The notes under the pieces were generated by a model. That model was given only the letters and a program-made list of their open reading frames with translations, searched no databases and was not told where the DNA came from. A DNA stretch of 64,000 nt, taken from NCBI GenBank assembly GCA_016720065.1, contig JADJXY010000002.1:75001-139000 (forward strand). The letters are read 5' to 3'. Every line of letters starts with the position of its first letter. The stretch's first letter is position 1. Shown piece by piece: positions 15,135 to 21,476 of this stretch. The translations under genes were made by a program, and so were the position numbers. Source of the DNA: Betaproteobacteria bacterium (GTDB taxonomy: Bacteria; Pseudomonadota; Gammaproteobacteria; Burkholderiales; Rhodocyclaceae).

Positions 15135-16823
15135 ATGCCGCTCAAGGTCGCCGTCGGCTATGCCTCCCTCACGGGTCCCCGGGAACGGAACGAGGACTTC
15201 TGTGGCTTCGTGACGCCGGAAGGGGCGGAACTCGACAACAAGGGCGTGCTCGCGGCAGTGGCCGACGGTATCGGGGGTCACCGCGGCGGGCGCGAGGCGG
15301 CCGAATACACGGTGCGCGGCCTGCTCGCCGACTACTACGCCACCCCGGATACCTGGAGCGTTCCCCGGGCGCTGGAAACCGTCACCACCGCCCTCAATCG
15401 CTGGGTCATCGCCGAGGCGGCCCGCAACGCCGAACTGGCCGGCATGGCCACCACGCTCTCCGCCCTCATCCTGAGGGGGCGACGCTACACCCTGGGGCAC
15501 ATCGGCGACTCCCGCATCTATCGGCTGCAGGAAGGGGCCTTGCAGCAACTCACGGTGGACCACCTCTGGGAGCACCCGGAACTCAACAATGTGCTGTCCC
15601 GGGCTGTAGGCCTCGACCCGCGGGTGCTCATGGATTTCGCCGACGGCGAACTCGCCCGGGGCGACCGTTTTGCCCTGGTTTCCGATGGGGTGTGGGGCAT
15701 ACTCCCGGACCCGCTCATCGCCGAGGTGCTGCTCGACCATCCCGAACCCCGGGCTGCCGCGGCGGCACTGACCAGTCTGGCCCTGGCCCAGGGCGGCCAC
15801 GACAACGCCAGCGCCGTGGTGGTGGATGTCCTCGACCTGCCGCCCGCCAATCTGCGCGATGCCCTCGAAGGCGAGGGGCGCCTTCCCTTGCCCCATCGCC
15901 TGCGTCCGGGGCACGAAATCGACGGCTACATCGTCGACGAAATCCTGCACGATTCCCGCGAGACCATTCTGTACCGTGTCCATCACGGTCGCACCGGCCA
16001 GGCCCTGGTACTCAAGACCCTGCAGCCGGTTCTGGAAGGGGACGAAGCCGCCATTGCCAATCTCCTGATGGAGGAGTGGCGTGCCCGTCGCGTGGTGTCC
16101 CAGGCATTCCCCCAGGTCGTGCCCGGCGAAGCGCGCAGTTGCCTCTACTACCTCATGACCTGGCACCCGGGCGCCACGCTGCAAAGGCGCCTGGACGCCG
16201 GGCAGCACTTTGCCGTGGCCGACGCCGTCCGCCTGGGCATCGCTCTGGCGAAGGCCATCGCCGTCCTGCATCGTCTCGAGATCGTCCATCGCGACATCAA
16301 GCCGGACAACGTCCACCTGGGCCAGGACGGCGTGCTGCGCATCCTCGATCTGGGGGTGGCTCTGAGCCCCGCCGAGATCAAGCCCGACGCAGCCATCGGC
16401 CAGGCGGGGACGCCCTCCTACATGGCGCCGGAACTCTACGCGGGTGCCGCGCCCGACGCCGGATTCGACCTCTACGCGGCCGGCGTCACGCTCTACCACC
16501 TGCTGACGCGCAAATACCCCTACGGTGAAATCGAGCCCTTCCAGACGCCCAGATTCGGCGAACCGCTGCGGCCGACCCGCTGGCGCCCCGACATCCCCGG
16601 CTGGCTGGAAAACGTGCTGCTGAAGGCGGTGGCGCGGGAGGCCAAGGACCGTTTCGAAACCGCCGAGGAATTTCTCCTGGCCCTGGAGCGGGGCGCCAGC
16701 CGGCCGGTGGCGGCGCCGGGGCGCCAGCCCCTGGCCCAGAAAAACCCGCTGCTGCTGTGGAAAATCGTCGCCGCCGTGTCCCTGGCGGTCAATTTCGTCT
16801 TGCTCCTGACCCTGTTGCGTTAG
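15135..16823 (+). CDS. Fused PP2C-type phosphatase and Ser/Thr protein kinase with C-terminal membrane anchor
   Basis: 562 aa, two opposed enzyme domains in one chain. Residues 1-235 are a PP2C phosphatase: RERNEDF near 17-23, VADGIGGHRGG near 45, GDSRIYRL near 122, and GHDNASAVVVD near 222, all with the metal-binding acids. Residues about 258-535 form a protein kinase: invariant Lys in LVLKTLQ (about 294), catalytic loop HRDIKPDN (about 383-390), DLG in place of DFG (about 403), and TPSYMAPE. The tail (about 540-561) is one hydrophobic segment, so the enzyme domains should face the cytoplasm. It lies inside the nitrate assimilation block; the substrate is unknown, but the transporter or reductase would be natural candidates. 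Confidence 0.92.
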   Translation: MPLKVAVGYASLTGPRERNEDFCGFVTPEGAELDNKGVLAAVADGIGGHRGGREAAEYTVRGLLADYYATPDTWSVPRALETVTTALNRWVIAEAARNAELAGMATTLSALILRGRRYTLGHIGDSRIYRLQEGALQQLTVDHLWEHPELNNVLSRAVGLDPRVLMDFADGELARGDRFALVSDGVWGILPDPLIAEVLLDHPEPRAAAAALTSLALAQGGHDNASAVVVDVLDLPPANLRDALEGEGRLPLPHRLRPGHEIDGYIVDEILHDSRETILYRVHHGRTGQALVLKTLQPVLEGDEAAIANLLMEEWRARRVVSQAFPQVVPGEARSCLYYLMTWHPGATLQRRLDAGQHFAVADAVRLGIALAKAIAVLHRLEIVHRDIKPDNVHLGQDGVLRILDLGVALSPAEIKPDAAIGQAGTPSYMAPELYAGAAPDAGFDLYAAGVTLYHLLTRKYPYGEIEPFQTPRFGEPLRPTRWRPDIPGWLENVLLKAVAREAKDRFETAEEFLLALERGASRPVAAPGRQPLAQKNPLLLWKIVAAVSLAVNFVLLLTLLR

Positions 16824-16854
16824 ACTGGGGCGCCCTATCTCCGTGGCGGTTCCC

Positions 16855-17226
16855 ATGTCCCAGGCCCTCATCCTCTTCGCCCACGGCGCCCGCGATCCGG
16901 AATGGGCGGTACCGATCCGCCGCGTGCAGGCCGCGGTGCGCGACCTGGCTCCGCATCTGGCGGTCGAATGCGCCTTCCTCGAATTCATGACTCCCGCACT
17001 GCCCGAGTGCGCCGATGCCCTCGCTGCCCTCGGGGTGGCCCGCGTCGTCGTCCTGCCCATGTTCATCGCCCAGGGTGGCCATCTCAAGCGTGACGTTCCC
17101 CTCCTCATCGAGGCCCTGCGCCAGCGCCATCCAGGGGTCCAATTTGTCCTCGCCCCGGCGATCGGCGAGAACGACGCGGTGCTGCGGGCCATGGCGGCCA
17201 CGGCGGCTGCCCTGGCCGGAAGCTGA
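16855..17226 (+). CDS. cbiX: Short CbiX-type sirohydrochlorin chelatase
   Basis: 123-aa single-domain chelatase. ILFAHGARDPEW holds the catalytic His near residue 10; LPMFIAQGGHLKRDVP holds the second conserved His. Short CbiX proteins insert cobalt or, in siroheme makers, iron into sirohydrochlorin. Next to nirB, whose enzyme needs siroheme, an iron role is the sensible inference. ATG at 16855 is preferred to an upstream GTG at 16843 because it gives the family N-terminus (MSQALILFAHG). Confidence 0.85.
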   Translation: MSQALILFAHGARDPEWAVPIRRVQAAVRDLAPHLAVECAFLEFMTPALPECADALAALGVARVVVLPMFIAQGGHLKRDVPLLIEALRQRHPGVQFVLAPAIGENDAVLRAMAATAAALAGS

Positions 17227-17233
17227 AGCTGCC

Positions 17234-17255
17234 GCCCGCCCCGGGGCGGGCCTTT
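17234..17255 (+). terminator. Terminator-like hairpin after cbiX
   Basis: GCCCGCC (17234-17240), loop ccgg, GGCGGGC (17245-17251), then ctttgg. A compact GC-rich stem with a short T run, between cbiX and nasT. Confidence 0.5.
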
Positions 17256-17306
17256 GGTAAGATCGGGGGCATCGCCCCTCTGGCCCCGGAATTGCTTGTT
17301 TTCCCC

Positions 17307-17882
17307 ATGCTCAGCATCCTCGTCATCGACCAATCCCGCACCCGCGCCGGCGACATCTGCGCCGCCCTGGCCCTGGCCGGCTACCAGGTGGCAGCTATCC
17401 TGGCCGATGCCAACAGCCTGACCGCCGAAGTCGAGCGTCTCCAGCCCGACGTCATCCTCATCGACACCGACAGCCCCAACCGGGACACCCTGGAGCACCT
17501 GGCGGCCATGCACCGCCACATGCCCCGTCCGGTGGTCATGTTCACCCAGGCCGAGGGCGAGACCACCATTCGCGATGCCGTGCGGGCGGGGGTTTCGGCC
17601 TACGTGGTCGATGGGGTGGATGCCAAGCGTTTGAAGCCCATCGTCGAGGTGGCGCGGGCCCAGTTCGAGGATCACCAGGCTCTGCGCCGGGAACTCGACG
17701 AGCTTTCCAAAAAGCTCAACGACCGCAAACTGGTCGAGAAGGCCAAGGGACTCCTCATGAAGGCCCGCAATCTGGACGAGGAGGGCGCCTACCACGCCCT
17801 GAGGAAGCTGGCCATGGAGCGCGGCCAGCCCATGGTGGTGGTGGCCAAGGACGTCATCGACATGGCCAAGCTCCTCCTGTAA
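17307..17882 (+). CDS. nasT: ANTAR-domain antitermination regulator NasT
   Basis: 191 aa. Residues 1-120 are a receiver-like domain and 130-190 an ANTAR RNA-binding domain (KLNDRKLVEKAKGLLMKARNLDEEGAYHALRKLAMERGQPM). The receiver is atypical: the acidic pair is reduced (VIDQS), Asp53 or Asp55 could be the acceptor, and the usual Lys before strand-5's end is missing (AYVVDGVDA). This suits NasT proteins that are controlled by a NasS partner rather than by phosphorylation. No nasS gene is next to it. The target is visible just downstream: a two-hexaloop RNA in the nasF leader. ATG at 17307 gives MLSILVIDQS. Confidence 0.92.
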   Translation: MLSILVIDQSRTRAGDICAALALAGYQVAAILADANSLTAEVERLQPDVILIDTDSPNRDTLEHLAAMHRHMPRPVVMFTQAEGETTIRDAVRAGVSAYVVDGVDAKRLKPIVEVARAQFEDHQALRRELDELSKKLNDRKLVEKAKGLLMKARNLDEEGAYHALRKLAMERGQPMVVVAKDVIDMAKLLL

Positions 17883-17924
17883 ATCCCCGAATTCCCCTGT
17901 TTCGGTGCAGGGAAATTCCGTGCT

Positions 17925-17941
17925 GCACCGCAACAGTGCAG
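17925..17941 (+). promoter_or_regulatory. Candidate NtrC enhancer site upstream of nasFED
   Basis: TGCACCGCAACAGTGCA matches the NtrC consensus TGCACC-N5-GGTGCA except one base. Its centre is about 112 bases before the start point predicted from the sigma-54 promoter at 18020. A further ggtgca/tgcacc pair overlaps at about 17904-17930. Confidence 0.72.
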
Positions 17942-18019
17942 CCTGTCCCGCCCCACGCCAAGGGCGAAAACCCCAAAAAAGCACGTAGTTCCAAAGGATT
18001 AGTCCGGTAGGGCTAGGCC

Positions 18020-18034
18020 TGGCACGACCATTGC
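18020..18034 (+). promoter_or_regulatory. Sigma-54 promoter of the nasFED operon
   Basis: TGGCAC at 18020-18025, gacca, TTGC at 18031-18034: exact consensus and spacing. Predicted start near 18046, giving a leader of about 120 bases that contains the attenuator. Confidence 0.87.
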
Positions 18035-18051
18035 AGTAGTCCTGCCATGGC

Positions 18052-18091
18052 GATCCGGTCAAAGGCGGCCGGGTCCAGGACAAAGGCGTCC
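18052..18091 (+). promoter_or_regulatory. ANTAR-responsive tandem hexaloop RNA (antiterminator) in the nasF leader
   Basis: Two hairpins with the same loop AAAGGC. P1: GATCCGGTC (18052-18060) pairs with GGCCGGGTC (18067-18075), 9 bp with two wobbles. P2: GGAC (18078-18081) pairs with GTCC (18088-18091). Both loops have A at position 1 and G at position 4, the defined recognition features of ANTAR proteins such as NasR and NasT. The spacing between hairpins is 2 bases. P2 cannot form together with the terminator at 18085-18137, because they share bases 18085-18091. Confidence 0.88.
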
Positions 18092-18137
18092 ATCCGGCCC
18101 GGGATTCGGGCCGGGTGTGGCGCCTTTTGTGGTTTTT
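18085..18137 (+). terminator. Regulated terminator (attenuator) before nasF
   Basis: The 5' arm 18085-18101 pairs with the 3' arm 18107-18124 through 17 pairs with one bulged T; the loop is ggatt. TTTT follows at once (18125-18128) and a second run of five T at 18133-18137. The arm includes half of the P2 loop and all of the P2 3' strand, so NasT binding to P1-P2 would prevent termination. Confidence 0.85.
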
Positions 18138-18165
18138 ATTCACGAACGAGGTCAAGGAGCACGCA

Positions 18166-19440
18166 ATGGCAAACGACAAACTCGCACCGGATGTCGCCCC
18201 CACCGGGGTTTCGAAAACCCGCCGGGACTTCGTCTCGGCAATCACCGGAGCTTCGCTGATGGCCATGGTCCCCCCCGGCATCCGCGGCGCCGCCTGGGCC
18301 GCCGGCTCCGACGCGCCGGAGAAGAAGGAAGTCAAGATCGGCTTCATCCCCCTCACCGACTGCGCCTCCGTCGTCATGGCGGCGGTGAACAAGTTCGACG
18401 AGAAGTACGGCATCAAGATCATCCCCACCAAGGAAGCCTCCTGGGCCTCCGTGCGGGACAAGCTGGTCAATGGCGAGCTGGATGCCGCCCACGTGCTCTA
18501 CGGCCTCATCTACGGTGTGCAGTTGGGCATCGGCGGCCCCAAGAAGGACATGAGCGTCCTCATGAACCTCAACCACAACGGCCAAGCCATCACCCTCTCC
18601 AATCTGCTGAAGGACAAGGGCGCCACCGACGGGCCCAGCCTGGCCGCGCTGATCGCCAAGAAAGAGCGGGAATACACCTTTGCCCAGACCTTCCCCACCG
18701 GCACCCACGCCATGTGGCTCTACTACTGGCTGGCGGCCCAGGGCATCAACCCCCTGAAGGACGTCAAGACCATCACCGTGCCCCCGCCGCAGATGGTGGC
18801 CAACATGCGGGTCGGCAACATGGACGGCTACTGCGTCGGAGAACCCTGGAACAACCGGGCCATCATGGACAACATCGGCTTTACCGCGGTCACCACCCAG
18901 GACATCTGGACCGACCATCCGGAAAAGGTGCTGGGCACCACCGCCGAGTTCTGCCAGAAGTACCCCAACACGGCGCGGGCCATGATCGCCGCCATCCTGG
19001 ACGCGGGCAAGTGGATCGACGCGTCGCTGGCCAACAAGCAGAAGACGGCCGAGACCATCGCCCAGAAGGCCTACGTCAATACCGACACCGAAGTCATCGT
19101 CGCCCGCATGCTGGGCCGTTACCAGAACGGTCTGGGCAAGAGCTGGGACGACAAGAACCACATGAAGTTCTTCAACGACGGGGCGGTGAATTACCCCTAC
19201 CTGACCGACGGCATGTGGTTCATGACCCAGCACAAGCGCTGGGGCCTGCTCAAGGATCACCCCAAGTATCTCGAAGTGGCCAAGCAGGTGAATCGCATCG
19301 ATCTCTACAAGCAGGGGGCCGCTGCAGCCGGCGCGGCCCTGCCCAAGAGCGACATGCGGACCACCAAGTTCATCGACGGTGTGGTCTGGGACGGCAAGGA
19401 CCCGGCCAGGTACGCCGACAGCTTCAAGGTCAAGGCCTGA
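18166..19440 (+). CDS. nasF: Nitrate ABC transporter substrate-binding protein
   Basis: 424 aa, NrtA/NasF family. A twin-arginine signal, KTRRDFVSAITGASLMAMVPPGIRGAAWA, covers about residues 16-46, so the folded protein would be exported to the periplasm. The mature part begins KIGFIPLTDCASVVMAA, the family's ligand-binding start, and contains FPTGTHAMWLYYWLAAQGINP and GYCVGEPWNN. ATG at 18166 has the ribosome site aaggag. First gene of the ABC operon, behind the attenuator. Confidence 0.94.
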   Translation: MANDKLAPDVAPTGVSKTRRDFVSAITGASLMAMVPPGIRGAAWAAGSDAPEKKEVKIGFIPLTDCASVVMAAVNKFDEKYGIKIIPTKEASWASVRDKLVNGELDAAHVLYGLIYGVQLGIGGPKKDMSVLMNLNHNGQAITLSNLLKDKGATDGPSLAALIAKKEREYTFAQTFPTGTHAMWLYYWLAAQGINPLKDVKTITVPPPQMVANMRVGNMDGYCVGEPWNNRAIMDNIGFTAVTTQDIWTDHPEKVLGTTAEFCQKYPNTARAMIAAILDAGKWIDASLANKQKTAETIAQKAYVNTDTEVIVARMLGRYQNGLGKSWDDKNHMKFFNDGAVNYPYLTDGMWFMTQHKRWGLLKDHPKYLEVAKQVNRIDLYKQGAAAAGAALPKSDMRTTKFIDGVVWDGKDPARYADSFKVKA

Positions 19441-19445
19441 CAGAT

Positions 19446-19467
19446 GGGGGAGGGGAGACCCTCCCCC
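19446..19467 (+). repeat. Intercistronic hairpin between nasF and nasE
   Basis: GGGGGAGGG (19446-19454), GAGA-type tetraloop, CCCTCCCCC (19459-19467). No T run. It may protect the nasF message 3' end, so that the binding protein is made in excess over the membrane parts; this role is inferred. Confidence 0.65.
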
Positions 19468-19492
19468 CCAGCGACGCAACACGGAGGACATC

Positions 19493-20431
19493 ATGAGTGC
19501 ATTGACGATGAAGAGCCCCGCGGCGACCGGCGCAAGCCCCGCTCCCCGCGCCGCCAAGCCCGCCCGCCTGCGGGAAGTGGGCGCGACCCCTGCTGAAACC
19601 AAGGAAAACACAATGGAAAAGACGCCAGCCGAAGAGCCGGGAATCCCCCTGGGCGAGCGCCTCAACGCCCTGGGCCAGGCCATTCTGCCGCCCCTGCTGG
19701 GCATCGTGGCCCTGCTGGGCATCTGGTACGTGGCCACCATGAAGGGGGGCGGCATCCCCGGCCCGGTGCAGACCTGGGACGCGGCCGTGGCCCTGTTCGC
19801 CGATCCCTTCTACCAGAACGGCCCCAACGACCAGGGCATCGGCTGGAACGTGCTCTCCTCGCTGCAGCGGGTCGCCGTCGGCTTCGGCTTCGCCGCCGTG
19901 GTGGGCATCCCCATGGGCTTCATGCTGGGGCGCTCGAAATTCCTCGCCGCCATGGTCAATCCCATCATCAGTCTGCTGCGCCCGGTGTCGCCCCTGGCCT
20001 GGCTGCCCATCGGCCTCCTGGTGTTCAAGAAGGCCGACCCTGCCGCCACCTACACCATCTTCATCTGCTCCATCTGGCCGATGATCATCAACACGGCGGT
20101 GGGCGTGCAGCGGGTGCCCCAGGACTACCTCAACGTGGCCCGGGTGCTGGCCCTGTCCGAATGGAAGGTGGTGACCAAGATCCTCTTCCCCGCGGTGCTG
20201 CCCTACATGCTCACCGGCATCCGCCTCTCCATCGGCACCGCCTGGCTGGTCATCGTCGCCGCCGAAATGCTCACCGGTGGCGTCGGCATCGGCTTCTGGG
20301 TGTGGGACGAGTGGAACAACCTCAAGGTCGAGCACATCATCATCGCCATCTTCGTCATCGGCATCGTCGGCCTCATCCTCGAGCAGAGCCTCATCCTGCT
20401 CGCCAGGAAGCTGACCAAGGAATCCGCCTGA
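19493..20431 (+). CDS. nasE: Nitrate ABC transporter permease
   Basis: 312 aa, NrtB family. A hydrophilic N-terminal stretch of about 60 residues precedes membrane helices from about 65 on. The permease EAA-type loop is seen as NVARVLALSEWKVVTKILFPAVLPYMLTGIRLSIGTAW. The start at 19493 has a strong acggagg site. A second start at 19613 (MEKTPAEEPG), with aaggaaaa before it, would give a 272-aa protein closer to the usual family length; both are possible. Confidence 0.93.
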   Translation: MSALTMKSPAATGASPAPRAAKPARLREVGATPAETKENTMEKTPAEEPGIPLGERLNALGQAILPPLLGIVALLGIWYVATMKGGGIPGPVQTWDAAVALFADPFYQNGPNDQGIGWNVLSSLQRVAVGFGFAAVVGIPMGFMLGRSKFLAAMVNPIISLLRPVSPLAWLPIGLLVFKKADPAATYTIFICSIWPMIINTAVGVQRVPQDYLNVARVLALSEWKVVTKILFPAVLPYMLTGIRLSIGTAWLVIVAAEMLTGGVGIGFWVWDEWNNLKVEHIIIAIFVIGIVGLILEQSLILLARKLTKESA

Positions 20432-20447
20432 TCGCCCTCTCCCCCGG

Positions 20448-20474
20448 CCCCTCGCCCGCGCAGCGGGTGAGGGG
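20448..20474. repeat. REP-like palindrome between nasE and nasD
   Basis: CCCCTCGCCCGC (20448-20459), loop gca, GCGGGTGAGGGG (20463-20474): 12 pairs with one G-T. The sequence resembles dispersed palindromes seen between genes in many Proteobacteria. It sits within the operon, so it is more likely an RNA stability element than a terminator. Confidence 0.7.
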
Positions 20475-20520
20475 AGAAGCCCGAGACGCCAGTGCGTCTG
20501 CAACGTGAACGGAGCACATC

Positions 20521-21321
20521 ATGGAAAAGTTCGTACGCATCGAAAAAGTCGGCCAGACCTTCGACACCAAGAAGGGCAAGTTCGTGGCCCTCAAGGACAT
20601 CGACCTGACCCTGAAGCAGGGGGAATTCGTGGCCCTCATCGGCCACTCCGGCTGCGGCAAGTCGACGCTCCTCAACCTTATCGCCGGCCTGACCAAGCCC
20701 ACCACCGGCGTGCTCCTTTGCGACGGCCGCGAAATCGCCGGTCCGGGGCCGGAGCGGGCGGTGGTCTTTCAGAACCATAGTCTGCTGCCCTGGCTCACCT
20801 GCTTCGAGAACGTCTACCTCGCCGTCGAGCGTGTCTTCGGCACCAAGGAGGGCAAGCAGAAGCTCAAGGCCCGTACGGCAGCGGCCATCAACCTGGTGGG
20901 CCTGGACCACGCCAGCAGCAAGTACCCCCACGAAATCTCCGGGGGCATGAAGCAGCGGGTCGGCATCGCCCGGGCCCTGTCCATGGAACCCAAGGTGCTG
21001 CTCATGGACGAGCCCTTCGGCGCCCTGGACGCCCTGACCCGGGCCAAGCTCCAGGACGAACTGATGAAGATCTGCGAGGCCACCAAGGCCACCACGGTCA
21101 TGGTCACCCACGACGTGGACGAGGCGGTGCTCCTCTCCGACCGCATCGTCATGATGACCAACGGCCCCGCGGCGACCATCGGCGAGATCCTGGAGGTGAA
21201 GTTGCCGCGGCCCCGGCAGCGCCTGACCCTGGCCCACGACCCGGAGTACATCAATTACCGCGCCGCGGTGCTCGAGTTCCTCTACGAAAAGCAGGCCCAC
21301 GTGGAAAAGATGGCCGCCTGA
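20521..21321 (+). CDS. nasD: Nitrate ABC transporter ATP-binding protein
   Basis: 266 aa, NrtD/SsuB type. Walker A GHSGCGKST near residues 41-49, Q-loop VVFQNHSLLPWLT, signature ISGGMKQRVGIARAL near 139-153, Walker B VLLMDEPFGALD, and the switch His in VMVTHDVDEAV. It drives nitrate import with NasE and NasF. Last gene of the operon; two terminator hairpins follow. Confidence 0.95.
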   Translation: MEKFVRIEKVGQTFDTKKGKFVALKDIDLTLKQGEFVALIGHSGCGKSTLLNLIAGLTKPTTGVLLCDGREIAGPGPERAVVFQNHSLLPWLTCFENVYLAVERVFGTKEGKQKLKARTAAAINLVGLDHASSKYPHEISGGMKQRVGIARALSMEPKVLLMDEPFGALDALTRAKLQDELMKICEATKATTVMVTHDVDEAVLLSDRIVMMTNGPAATIGEILEVKLPRPRQRLTLAHDPEYINYRAAVLEFLYEKQAHVEKMAA

Positions 21322-21337
21322 TCCCCCTGTCTCCACC

Positions 21338-21396
21338 CCGCGCCGCCCGCCGCGGCGCGGCTTTGGCCCGTCGGTTCCTGCCGGCGGGCCTTTTTG
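21338..21396 (+). terminator. Tandem terminators after nasFED
   Basis: First hairpin: CCGCGCCGC (21338-21346) with GCGGCGCGG (21352-21360), then ctttgg. Second: GCCCGTCGG (21366-21374) with CCGGCGGGC (21381-21389), followed by CTTTTTG. The second is a classical Rho-independent terminator. Confidence 0.85.
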
Positions 21397-21416
21397 TCTG
21401 GGGTAAATTGATCTGT

Positions 21417-21448
21417 CCCATTGATTTGCCGGGGATTAATGGGCAAAT
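21417..21448. promoter_or_regulatory. Nested inverted repeats upstream of the first narX
   Basis: ATTTGCC (21424-21430) and GGCAAAT (21442-21448) are exact inverted copies 11 bases apart. CCCATT (21417-21422) and AATGGG (21438-21443) form a second, overlapping pair. The area is AT-rich for this genome and lies 30-60 bases before the narX start, so it is a likely promoter/operator region. I cannot assign it to a known regulator; it is not a clear FNR site. Confidence 0.5.
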
Positions 21449-21476
21449 TCGATCTATTACCTTCGTCAAGCCGGCC

